Assembly: GCF_001577305.1 (NCBI RefSeq)
Contig: NZ_CP014518.1
Location: 3,410,001 to 3,474,000, forward strand
Direction of reading: 5' to 3'
Source of the DNA: Sinomonas atrocyanea
GTDB lineage: Bacteria > Actinomycetota > Actinomycetes > Actinomycetales > Micrococcaceae
DNA length: 64,000 nt
Shown: positions 24,773 through 32,622 of the stretch, in pieces
Layout of the letters: each line of letters starts with the position of its first letter
How positions within the stretch are numbered: the stretch's first letter is position 1
Program-made: the position numbers and the translations under genes
The notes under the pieces: generated by a model
The model's input: the letters and a program-made list of their open reading frames with translations, nothing else
What the model was told of the DNA's origin: nothing
Databases searched by the model: none

Positions 24773-25996
24773 CTAGGCGTCGAAGTCGACGGACACGCGG
24801 TCCGAGGTCGGCCGGGACTGGCACGTGAGGACGTAGCCGCGCTCCACCTCGTCGGGCTCGAGTGCGTAGTTCTCGGCCATGTCCACGGTGCCGGAGACGA
24901 GCTTGGCCCGGCAGGTGCCGCAGACGCCGCCGGCGCACGCGAAGGGCACGTCGGGGCGCACGCGCAGGGCCGCGTTGAGGACCGTCTCATTCGCGGAGAC
25001 GGGCGAGGCCACCACACCCGTGAGGCCGTCGAGCGTGAACTCGATCTCGACGTTGGCGCCCGAGGGGTCCTCCACGACCGGGCGGCCGATGTTCCCCTCG
25101 AGGTTCGTGGGGGTGCCGGTGGTGAAGAGCTCGTAGCGGACCTTCTCCGGCTCGACGCCGCGGGCGGCCAGGGTGTCGCGGACGAGCTGGACGAGCTCGA
25201 ACGGCCCGCACAGGAACCACTCGTCGACGTCGTCGGCGTGGATCACCGTGTTGAGCAGCGTGGTGAGCTTCTCGGCGTCGACCCGGCCCGAGAGCAGCGG
25301 GGAGATGCGCTGCTCTCGCGAGAGGACGTGGTGGAGCGCGAACCGGGACGGGTAGCGGTCCTTGAGGTCGGCGAGCTCCTCGACGAACATGACGTCCATC
25401 GCGGCCTTGTTGGCGTACACGAGGTCGAACCGGACGTGCTCGTCGGCGGCCAGGACGGTGCGCGCGATCGCCATGATCGGGGTGATGCCGGAGCCCGCAG
25501 CCACGGCCACGAACGTGTGCTCGCGCTCGGTGTCGATGCTGCTGGGGTCGTTGAGGCCCGTCATCCGGTGCTTGGAGATGAACGCCCCGGCGGGGCTCAT
25601 GACGTCCAGCGTCGCGCCCGCCTCGAGGCTCTCGTTGGCCCAGGTCGAGAAGACGCCGCCGAGGTCCCGCTTGATGGCGACCTTGATCTCGCTCGAACCG
25701 TCCTCGAACCGGCGCGGCGCGGCGCAGATCGAGTAGGAGCGGCGCACCTCGCGCGGGGCCCCGGACTCGTCGGGGAACTGCGCGCGCAGGGCCACGTACT
25801 GGCCCGGGATGTAGTCGTACTCGTCGGCGAGCGCGGCGGGGACGGCGAACGTCACCTCGATGGAGTCGTTGGTGAGCCTGCGCACCCCGCTCACCTCGAG
25901 CGGGTGGAAGGACGCACGACGCCGGGCGGTCCCCTCCGTGCCGTCGGCGGCGGCCTCGTCCGGCTCGGCCGCAGTTTCGTTCAGCTGGTCAGTCAT
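24773..25996 (-). CDS. paaE: Phenylacetyl-CoA epoxidase reductase subunit
   Basis: Electron-transfer subunit (407 residues) feeding the di-iron epoxidase PaaAC from NADPH. FAD-binding segment RRSYSICAAP and NAD(P) segment VAAGSGITPIMAI precede a C-terminal plant-type 2Fe-2S ferredoxin domain with cysteines at 354, 359, 362 and 392 (CAGGVCGTC motif). An acidic, Ala/Glu-rich stretch occupies the first 28 residues. The start directly abuts the paaD stop with no gap. Confidence 0.95.
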   Translation of the reverse strand: MTDQLNETAAEPDEAAADGTEGTARRRASFHPLEVSGVRRLTNDSIEVTFAVPAALADEYDYIPGQYVALRAQFPDESGAPREVRRSYSICAAPRRFEDGSSEIKVAIKRDLGGVFSTWANESLEAGATLDVMSPAGAFISKHRMTGLNDPSSIDTEREHTFVAVAAGSGITPIMAIARTVLAADEHVRFDLVYANKAAMDVMFVEELADLKDRYPSRFALHHVLSREQRISPLLSGRVDAEKLTTLLNTVIHADDVDEWFLCGPFELVQLVRDTLAARGVEPEKVRYELFTTGTPTNLEGNIGRPVVEDPSGANVEIEFTLDGLTGVVASPVSANETVLNAALRVRPDVPFACAGGVCGTCRAKLVSGTVDMAENYALEPDEVERGYVLTCQSRPTSDRVSVDFDA

Positions 25997-26485
25997 CTAG
26001 AGCACCTTGAAGTAGTCGAAGGGTTCGTGGCAGTCCTGGCACACGTAGAGGGCCTTGCAGGACGTGGAGCCGAAGCGGGACATCTCGCGGGTGTTGAGCG
26101 AGTGGCACTGGGGGCACTTGACCGTGAGCCCGAGCCGGATGGGGCCGGAGTGGCCGGCCTTGCCCGTGGGCGGTGCGATGCCGTACTCCTCGAGCTTGGC
26201 CTTGCCCGCCTCGCTCATCCAGTCCGTGGTCCACGCCGGGGAGAGCACGAGGTCCACGTGGACCTTCTCGTGCCCGGCCTTGGCGAACACCGTGGCGAGG
26301 TCCGCGCGGATCGCGTCCATCGCGGGGCAGCCGGAGTAGGTCGGGGTGATCGTGAGGCGCACGGTGCCGTCCGCCTCGAGGTGCCCGTCCCGGAGGATGC
26401 CGAGGTCCTCGATGGTGAGCACGGGGATCTCCGGGTCGGTCACGGTCGCGGCGAGCGCGCGGACCTCGTCATCGGTGGTGATCAT
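25997..26485 (-). CDS. paaD: Phenylacetyl-CoA epoxidase maturation protein
   Basis: MIP18/PaaD-type protein of 162 residues, needed for assembly of the epoxidase system. The N-terminal DUF59 part has VTDPEIPVLTIEDLGILRD and TPTYSGCPAMDAI. The C-terminal part has a four-cysteine metal site (CPQC and CQDC pairs at about 122-155). ATG at 26485 with AAGGA upstream is the best start; the open frame continues far upstream only as a shadow of paaC. It lies between paaC and paaE. Confidence 0.93.
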   Translation of the reverse strand: MITTDDEVRALAATVTDPEIPVLTIEDLGILRDGHLEADGTVRLTITPTYSGCPAMDAIRADLATVFAKAGHEKVHVDLVLSPAWTTDWMSEAGKAKLEEYGIAPPTGKAGHSGPIRLGLTVKCPQCHSLNTREMSRFGSTSCKALYVCQDCHEPFDYFKVL

Positions 26486-26520
26486 GGGTGTTCCTTCGTG
26501 GGCGTGTGCCGTCCCGGGCC

Positions 26521-27405
26521 TTACCAGGTGGCGCCGGGGTGCTTGCGGGCGAGCACCTGCATCTCGGCGAGGATGTAGCCGAGGTGCTCGGTGTGCTCGC
26601 CGCGCCGACCGCCGCCGCGGGCGCGCGGCACGTCGGGGAGGTCCAGGGTGGCCTCGGCGAGGACCTCGGCGAGGTGGGCGTCGAAGGTCTCGCGCAGGCT
26701 CGAGGGGCGCACGCCGGCATCGCCGACCGCGTCGATCAGGGCGTCGTCGTCGAACAGCTCGTCGACGTAGGGCCAGACGAGCTCGAGCGCTGCCTGCATG
26801 CGGTCGTGCGACTCCTCGGTCCCGTCGCCGAGGCGCACGGTCCACTGGATCGCGTGGTCGCGGTGGTAGTCGACCTCCTTTAGCGCCTTGGCGGCGATCG
26901 CGGCGAGGGTCGCGTCGGTGGAGTCCACGAGCTTCGAGTAGAGGAGGTACTGGTAGACGGACATGACGAGCTGGCGGGCGATCGTCACGCCGAAGTCGCC
27001 GTTGGGCTGCTCGACCATCCAGGCGCAGCGGAACTCCTCCTCCTCGCGCCAGTACGCGAGGTCGTCCTCGGTCCTGTCCCACGCGTGGCCCGCGTACGTC
27101 AGGAACGAGCGCGCGTGGCCGAGGGTGTCGAGCGCGATGTTGCCGAGGGCGATGTCCTCCTCCAGCTCCGGGCCGCGGGAGATCCAGTGGCTCAGGCGCT
27201 GGGCGAGGATGAGCGCGTCGTCGCCGAGGCGCAGGGCGTACTGGGCGACGTCCTCGGTGGGCTTCTCCGGGGAGACGGCGATGTCCTCGGGGCGCAGTGC
27301 GTTGCCCGGGGTGACGCGGGTGGCCGACGCCGCGGCGTCGCCGAAGCTGTCGAGGGCGTGGTCGGTGTGGGCAGCGGCCGCGTGGGCGGGGGTCGGAGCG
27401 GTCAC
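26521..27405 (-). CDS. paaC: Phenylacetyl-CoA epoxidase structural subunit
   Basis: Ferritin-like partner of PaaA in the ring 1,2-epoxidase, 294 residues. Homology is recognisable from about residue 55 (YALRLGDDALILAQRLSHW) with GPELEEDIALGNIALD and YRDHA-type helices (KEVDYHRDHAIQWTVRLGDG). The first 50 residues are Ala/Thr-rich and atypical. The GTG at 27405 overlaps the paaB stop as GTGA. Confidence 0.93.
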   Translation of the reverse strand: MTAPTPAHAAAAHTDHALDSFGDAAASATRVTPGNALRPEDIAVSPEKPTEDVAQYALRLGDDALILAQRLSHWISRGPELEEDIALGNIALDTLGHARSFLTYAGHAWDRTEDDLAYWREEEEFRCAWMVEQPNGDFGVTIARQLVMSVYQYLLYSKLVDSTDATLAAIAAKALKEVDYHRDHAIQWTVRLGDGTEESHDRMQAALELVWPYVDELFDDDALIDAVGDAGVRPSSLRETFDAHLAEVLAEATLDLPDVPRARGGGRRGEHTEHLGYILAEMQVLARKHPGATW

Positions 27406-27695
27406 AGGTGCTTCACGCCCTCGCTCTTGGTGTAGTACGTCGCGTGCCGGTAGTCCTTGCCCTGGGGCGACTCGAAGTAGGCGCCCTTCGAGTCCGGGTC
27501 GGAGGAGGCGATGGCCTCGGAGGGGACGACCCAGATGGACACGCCCTCGTTGCGGCGGGTGTAGAGGTCCCGCGCGTTGCGCAGCGCCATCGCCGCGTCC
27601 GGGGCGTGCAGCGACCCCGCGTGGACGTGGGAGAGCCCGCGGCTGGACCGCACGAAGACCTCCCAGAGGGGCCAGATGTTGCTCTGCTCGCTCAC
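27402..27695 (-). CDS. paaB: Phenylacetyl-CoA epoxidase subunit B
   Basis: Small subunit of 97 residues, the normal size. The typical blocks WPLWEVFVRSSRGLSHVH and ALRNARDLYTRRNEG are present. It bridges the PaaAC heterodimers and is required for activity. The GTG start begins directly after the paaA TAA stop, and the end overlaps paaC, so the operon is translationally coupled. Confidence 0.95.
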   Translation of the reverse strand: MSEQSNIWPLWEVFVRSSRGLSHVHAGSLHAPDAAMALRNARDLYTRRNEGVSIWVVPSEAIASSDPDSKGAYFESPQGKDYRHATYYTKSEGVKHL

Positions 27696-28718
27696 TTAAG
27701 CTGCTCCGATCTCTTCTGCGGCACGCTTCGCGGCCTGCTTCTTCGCGTACGCGCGGGCCGCCTCGCGGACCCAGGTGCCGTTCTCGTGGGCCTCGCGGCG
27801 GCGGGCCATGCGCTGGGCGTTGCACGGGCCGCGGCCCGCGATGACGTCCTTGAACTCCTGCCAGTCGAGCTCCATGTGGATCCACCGGCCGGTCTCCTCG
27901 TCGTAGCGGAGCTCAGGGTCGGGGAGGGTCAGTCCGAGGACCTTGACCTGCTCGGCGATCATGCCGACGAACCGCTGGCGCAGCTCGTCGTTGGAGAAGC
28001 GCTTGATGTTCCATGCCATGGACTGCTTCGAGTTGGGCGAGTCGTCGTCGGGCGGCCCGAACATCATCAGCGCGGGGGCGTAGAAGCGGTCGACGGCGTC
28101 CTGCGCCATCTGCTTCTGGGCGGGGGTGCCGTTGGAGAGCTCGAGGAGGATCTCGAAGCCCTGGCGCTGGTGGAAGGACTCCTCCTTGCAGATGCGCACC
28201 ATGGCCCGCCCGTAGGGGCCGTAGCTGGCCCGGCACAGCGGCACCTGGTTGGCGATCGCCGCACCGTCCACGAGCCAGCCGATGGCGCCCATGTCGGCCC
28301 AGGTGCGGGCCGGGTAGTTGAAGATCGAGGAGTACTTGGCCTTGCCGTCCAGCAGCTGCTGGTTGAGGACGTCACGCGGGGTGCCGAGCGTCTCCGCGGC
28401 CGAGTACAGGTACAGCCCGTGGCCGGCCTCGTCCTGGACCTTGGCCATGAGGATCGCCTTGCGCTTGAGGCTCGGGGCCCGGGTGATCCAGTTGGCCTCG
28501 GGCTGCATGCCGATGATCTCGGAGTGCGCGTGCTGGGACACCTGCCGCACGAGCGTCCTGCGGTACGCCGCCGGCATCCAGTCGCGCGGCTCGATGCGCG
28601 AGTCTTCGGCGATCACCCGATCGAAGTACGCCTGTCCCGCGATGTCCTCAGCGGACGGGGCGTCCTCGCCCTGTCCAGCCTGGGGCTGGGGCACGGACTG
28701 CAGGTTCGCAGCTGCCAT
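27696..28718 (-). CDS. paaA: Phenylacetyl-CoA epoxidase catalytic subunit
   Basis: Di-iron oxygenase subunit (340 residues) that epoxidises the aromatic ring of phenylacetyl-CoA. Iron-ligand helices are visible as HAHSEIIGMQPE, VQDEAGHGLYLY and KEESFHQRQGFE. A basic Ala/Arg/Lys-rich tail ends the protein. The ATG has a GAGGAGGAG ribosome site. It is the first gene of paaABCDE plus hydratase and lies behind a clear promoter with an operator-like site. Confidence 0.96.
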   Translation of the reverse strand: MAAANLQSVPQPQAGQGEDAPSAEDIAGQAYFDRVIAEDSRIEPRDWMPAAYRRTLVRQVSQHAHSEIIGMQPEANWITRAPSLKRKAILMAKVQDEAGHGLYLYSAAETLGTPRDVLNQQLLDGKAKYSSIFNYPARTWADMGAIGWLVDGAAIANQVPLCRASYGPYGRAMVRICKEESFHQRQGFEILLELSNGTPAQKQMAQDAVDRFYAPALMMFGPPDDDSPNSKQSMAWNIKRFSNDELRQRFVGMIAEQVKVLGLTLPDPELRYDEETGRWIHMELDWQEFKDVIAGRGPCNAQRMARRREAHENGTWVREAARAYAKKQAAKRAAEEIGAA

Positions 28719-28738
28719 GTCTCCTCCTCAAGAAATAA

Positions 28739-28785
28739 TTACCGACCGTTCGTTCAGAATATGGGAGGTCGAACACTGGCGTCAA
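28739..28785 (-). promoter_or_regulatory. paaA promoter with candidate PaaR operator
   Basis: On the minus strand, -35 TTGACG (28780-28785) and -10 TATTCT (28756-28761) are 18 nt apart. Immediately after the -10, at 28739-28754, lies AACGAACGGTCGGTAA (TTACCGACCGTTCGTT on the plus strand). The same pattern TTACCGANNGTTCNTT occurs in front of paaI. A repressor bound here would block initiation; TetR-type PaaR regulators act this way in other Actinobacteria. Confidence 0.7.
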
Positions 28786-28898
28786 GGTACGCACTCCCTG
28801 CTCCCGCCGACGGCACAGCACCCGAATTCCCGCGGCGACGTACTGGTCTTCCCGCGACCCCCTGTCCGGGCCCGCGCGCCCGGCGCCAGCGTGGTGGC

Positions 28899-29972
28899 AT
28901 GATGCCGACGACCAGCGATCCGGCCCTCCGCGCCGAGCCGGGCCCGAGGCGGCCGCATTCCCCGCGCCACGGCCGCCGCGGACGCGCGGTCCTCCTCATC
29001 GCGCTGGTCCTCGTCATCGCCGCCGGCGGCGCCGCCTTCGCGTACCTGGGGACGCTCGCGGCGACGTTCGACGCGTCGACGCAGAAGATCGCGGCAGCCT
29101 TCCCGCAGGATTCCGACCGCCCCGCGGCCACCCCGGCCGCGGACGGCAGGACGCCGATGAACATCCTGCTGGTCGGCAGCGACAGCCGCGGGGCCACGGC
29201 CTCCCCGGCCGAGTCCGGCGCGTCGTCCGACCAGCGCTCGGACACGATGCTGCTCGTGCACCTCCCGGCCGATCGGAAGAAGGCGTACATCATCTCGATC
29301 ACGCGCGACACCTGGGTCCCCATCCCCGGGCACGGGAGTGCAAAGGTCAACGCGGCGCTCGCCTTCGGCGGCGTCCCGCTCATGGTCCAGACCGTCGAGT
29401 CCCTGCTCCACCAGCGCATCGACCATGTGGTCCTCGTCGACTTCGAGGGCTTCAAGGGCCTCACGGACGCCGTCGGCGGTGTCAGGGTCAATGTCCCGGC
29501 GCCCTTCACCGCGGGCCAGACCTCGGGCTACCGCTTCGGCGCCGGGCCCCAGACACTGGACGGGGACCAGGCCCTCGCCTTCGTCCGCGAGCGCTACGCG
29601 TTCCCCGACGGCGACTACCAGCGGGTCCGCGACCAGCAGATCTTCCTCAAGGCGCTCCTGGCCCCGCTCGCCAGGCCCGAGACCATCGCGAACCCCCTCA
29701 CGGTGAGCCGGATGGTGGGCCAGTTCGCGCCCTACCTCACCGTGGACAGGGGCCTGGACGCGCGGGCCGTGGCGGCGCTCGCCCTCGAGGTGAAGGACCT
29801 CCGGCCCGCGGACATCGTGAGCTTCACCCTTCCGACGTCCGGGACCGGCACCTCCGCCGACGGCCAGTCCATCGTCGAGCTCGACCAAGGGGCCGCGGAC
29901 GCCCTCGCCTCGGCCATGGCCCACGGCACGGTTGCCGAGTACCTGGCTGACCGGAACCTCCAGGGCAGCTGA
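28899..29972 (+). CDS. LytR-CpsA-Psr (LCP) family protein
   Basis: Membrane-anchored phosphotransferase (357 residues) of the family that attaches polymers such as teichoic acid, capsule or arabinogalactan to peptidoglycan. A basic cytosolic stretch is followed by a membrane segment at 29-51 and the LCP domain from about 88: LLVGSDSRG, QRSDTMLLVHLP, ISITRDTWVPIPG, and LDGDQALAFVRERY containing the conserved arginines. Tandem ATGs (28899 and 28902) are both possible starts. The neighbouring phosphatase and BY-kinase suggest a surface-polysaccharide context. Confidence 0.9.
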   Translation: MMPTTSDPALRAEPGPRRPHSPRHGRRGRAVLLIALVLVIAAGGAAFAYLGTLAATFDASTQKIAAAFPQDSDRPAATPAADGRTPMNILLVGSDSRGATASPAESGASSDQRSDTMLLVHLPADRKKAYIISITRDTWVPIPGHGSAKVNAALAFGGVPLMVQTVESLLHQRIDHVVLVDFEGFKGLTDAVGGVRVNVPAPFTAGQTSGYRFGAGPQTLDGDQALAFVRERYAFPDGDYQRVRDQQIFLKALLAPLARPETIANPLTVSRMVGQFAPYLTVDRGLDARAVAALALEVKDLRPADIVSFTLPTSGTGTSADGQSIVELDQGAADALASAMAHGTVAEYLADRNLQGS

Positions 29973-30049
29973 GCCCCCGCCCCCCTGCGGGAGGCACAGG
30001 CGCCAGCCCCACTCAGGTGCCGCCGGGCGCCCGGTGCTAGCGTGATCCG

Positions 30050-30658
30050 GTGACGAGCGCCGACCGCCTGCGAATCCTGACCGTCTGCACCGGCAATGTC
30101 TGCCGCTCTCCGCTGGCTGAGCGCCTCCTCCAGACCGGGTTCGACGAGATCTGCCCGGACGCGGTGGAGGTCCGCAGCGCGGGAACCCATGCTCTGGTCG
30201 GGGCCGACGCCGAGCCCGGATCCCGGGCCATCGCCTCCGCTCTCGGGGCCTCGCTCGCCGGGTTCTCCGCCCGCCAGCTCACGACGCCGATGCTCACCGG
30301 GGCGGACCTGGTCCTGGCCATGTCCACCGAACACCGGGCGGTGATCCTCCAGCTCGCGCCGTCCGCCTTCCGTAAGACGTTCACGCTGCGCGAGTTCGCC
30401 CGGGTCCTCTCGGGCGCGGCGCTCGAGAAGGCCGAGGCAGCCAGCACGGCCTCAGTGCGGGAAGCATGGCTGGCCACGATCGCCGAGGCCGCGGGGCGCC
30501 GTCAGGCGGGGCCCGCTCCCGACGACGACATCACCGACCCGTTCCGTGAGGGCCCGGAGGTCTACCGGCGGATGGCGGAGGAGCTGGTGCCCGCGGTCGA
30601 TGCAATCCTCACCGCCGGGGACTCTGTGCGCAGACGGAAGCACGCCGGAAGTCCCTGA
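30050..30658 (+). CDS. Low-molecular-weight protein-tyrosine phosphatase
   Basis: Phosphatase of 202 residues, related to Wzb/PtpA. The P-loop CTGNVCRS lies at 13-20 with nucleophile C13 and R19. The general-acid aspartate is expected in the DDDITDPF segment at about 160. GTG start. It probably dephosphorylates the convergent BY-kinase, as Wzb does with Wzc. Its TGA stop lies inside the loop of a terminator hairpin. Confidence 0.88.
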   Translation: MTSADRLRILTVCTGNVCRSPLAERLLQTGFDEICPDAVEVRSAGTHALVGADAEPGSRAIASALGASLAGFSARQLTTPMLTGADLVLAMSTEHRAVILQLAPSAFRKTFTLREFARVLSGAALEKAEAASTASVREAWLATIAEAAGRRQAGPAPDDDITDPFREGPEVYRRMAEELVPAVDAILTAGDSVRRRKHAGSP

Positions 30659-30671
30659 CTTCCGGCGTGCT
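30639..30671. terminator. 14-bp hairpin overlapping the phosphatase stop codon
   Basis: AGCACGCCGGAAGT (30639-30652) pairs perfectly with 30658-30671; the loop is 5 nt. The TGA of the phosphatase gene (30656-30658) straddles loop and stem. It lies 40 nt before the end of the convergent BY-kinase gene and may serve both strands. There is no U-run. Confidence 0.75.
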
Positions 30672-30710
30672 GTGCCGTGGTGCTGTTCCGGGCGTGTCCC
30701 GGACGCGGCC

Positions 30711-32507
30711 TCAGAGGCCGCGGCGCCGGGAGCCGTAGGACTCGCGCACGCGGGCAGGAAGCCACACGCCGTCGTCCGCCGCGGATTCGTCAGCATCGGT
30801 GGAGTGCGCGCCCGGATCCTCGCCGTAGCCCGGCTGCGCCCACCCGGAGTGGCCGCGCGGCCCATCCGGCTGGTCGTGCTCGGCGGCGAGGCCCAGACGG
30901 TCCTGCCCCGGAGACGGCGCTCCGAAGCCGTGCGCCCCCTGGCTGTCCTCGTCGAACGGGCGGTCCCACCGCGACCCCGCGGCGTCGTCCGTCATCGACT
31001 GCCCGCTGCCCGACCAGTCCTCGGCCGACCCCGCGGACCCTCGCCGGCTCCGTGCCTCGCGGGGCTGCGCTGCGGGCTCGAGCGTCCGGTCCTCTGCGGG
31101 CGGCTCGCCGTAGCCGTATCGGCCGTAGTAGCCGCGGGCGCGCGCGTCGGCGCCCTTCGCGGGAATGCCGTTGAGGATGAGCCCGAGGACGCGGCCCTTG
31201 ACGCGCTGCAGGTTGCCCAGCGCATGGGAGAGCTCGTCCACCTTGGTCCGGTTGGCCCGCACCAGCACGAGGGTGCCGTCCGCGGCGCGGGAGAGGACGG
31301 CGGCGTCAGTGAACGGGAGCAGCGGGGGCGCGTCCACGAGCACGAGCGCGTCCTGCGACAGGGTGGCCAGCAGGTTCCGCATGGCCTGGGACCCGAGGAG
31401 CTCGGAGGGGTTCGGCGGGATGTGCCCGGCGGCGAGGACGCGGACCAGGTCGTTGCGGTGCCACGTCTGCATCACGTCGTCGATGCGGGCACGTCCGGAG
31501 AGGATGTCGGTGACGCCGACGTCGCCGACGATGTCGAAGACGTTGTGGACGTTGGGGCGGCGCAGGTCCGCGTCGACCACGATGACGGGCTCCGCATCGG
31601 CCGCCAGGGTGGAGGCCAGGTTGGCGATCACCGTCGACTTGCCTTCGGAGGGCAGCGAGCTCGTGACGAGCACGATCCTGGGCTGGTGGTCCACGTCGAT
31701 GAAGCGCAGGTTGGTGCGGAGCTCGCGCAGCGCCTCGCTCATGAACTGGTGGCCGCCGGTCCCCTCGAGGACGCTCGAGCCCTTCACCAGCACATCGTCG
31801 AGCGGAAGCGTTCCGATCACGGGGTAGCCGAAGCGCTCGGCCTCCTCGGAGGTACGGATCCGGCGGTCAACACGGTCGCGGATGAAGGCGTACGCGAGGC
31901 CCAGGAGCAGGCCTCCGACCACGCCGACGCCCAGCGCGAGGGTGAGCTTGGGCGAGACCGGCTCGGTGGGGACCATCGCGGTGACGAGCGGCACGACCTT
32001 CACGGCCGGGTTGCCCTTGGCGTTGGAATTGGCGTCCTTCTCGAGGTCGCTGACCTGGCTGGCCAGGGCCTTCACCCAGTCGTTGGCCACCTTCTGGGAC
32101 TGGACCGGATCCTTGTCCCTCGCATCGATGCGGATCTCGGTGCCGTCCGTGGGCACCGTGACCGCCACGTTCCCGAGGAGGTCCTGGGCGGTCGTGGGCA
32201 GGCTGAGGTCGCTGATCACGCGGTCCGCGACCGACGCGGACTCGGCGACGGCCTTGTAGGACTTCGCCTTCGACTTGGCCAGGCTGTCCCCGGCGAGGGA
32301 CCAGGAGAGGTTGTCGGCACCGGAGCTGATCACCATGCCGCTCGCCTCGGCCGAATAGATGCGCGGCTGGATGAGGTACCAGCCGAACGCGGCCACGGTG
32401 GACACCAGGACGAGCGCCACGATGCCCTTCCAGAACCGCCGTGCGATCCGCAGATAGTCCGTCAGTGACATCCCTTGTTCGGCGCTGAGGCCAGTGCCCT
32501 GCTCCAC
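30711..32507 (-). CDS. Wzc-like polysaccharide co-polymerase / BY-kinase
   Basis: Chain-length determinant fused to a tyrosine autokinase, 598 residues. Membrane segments lie at about 29-47 and 189-209, flanking the extracytoplasmic Wzz domain. Kinase motifs are Walker A SSLPSEGKST (283-292), Walker A' VVDADLRRP (310-318) and Walker B ALVLVDAPP (387-395). A Tyr cluster GYYGRYGYG (about 459-467) starts an unusually long, disordered C-terminal tail of about 140 residues. The GTG at 32507 has GGGGAGG at good spacing; a TTG at 32525 gives a longer frame. No glycosyltransferase or Wzx/Wzy gene is adjacent. Confidence 0.87.
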   Translation of the reverse strand: MEQGTGLSAEQGMSLTDYLRIARRFWKGIVALVLVSTVAAFGWYLIQPRIYSAEASGMVISSGADNLSWSLAGDSLAKSKAKSYKAVAESASVADRVISDLSLPTTAQDLLGNVAVTVPTDGTEIRIDARDKDPVQSQKVANDWVKALASQVSDLEKDANSNAKGNPAVKVVPLVTAMVPTEPVSPKLTLALGVGVVGGLLLGLAYAFIRDRVDRRIRTSEEAERFGYPVIGTLPLDDVLVKGSSVLEGTGGHQFMSEALRELRTNLRFIDVDHQPRIVLVTSSLPSEGKSTVIANLASTLAADAEPVIVVDADLRRPNVHNVFDIVGDVGVTDILSGRARIDDVMQTWHRNDLVRVLAAGHIPPNPSELLGSQAMRNLLATLSQDALVLVDAPPLLPFTDAAVLSRAADGTLVLVRANRTKVDELSHALGNLQRVKGRVLGLILNGIPAKGADARARGYYGRYGYGEPPAEDRTLEPAAQPREARSRRGSAGSAEDWSGSGQSMTDDAAGSRWDRPFDEDSQGAHGFGAPSPGQDRLGLAAEHDQPDGPRGHSGWAQPGYGEDPGAHSTDADESAADDGVWLPARVRESYGSRRRGL

Positions 32508-32622
32508 CCGCGTGTACCTCCCCAATGGTCATGGCGCTGGCGTGCGCACAGTCACGGAAATGGTACCGCACGAGCGGGTAGCCCCGCCGAGGACTGTCGG
32601 CGCCGCCAGCTAGGGTGGGGCC

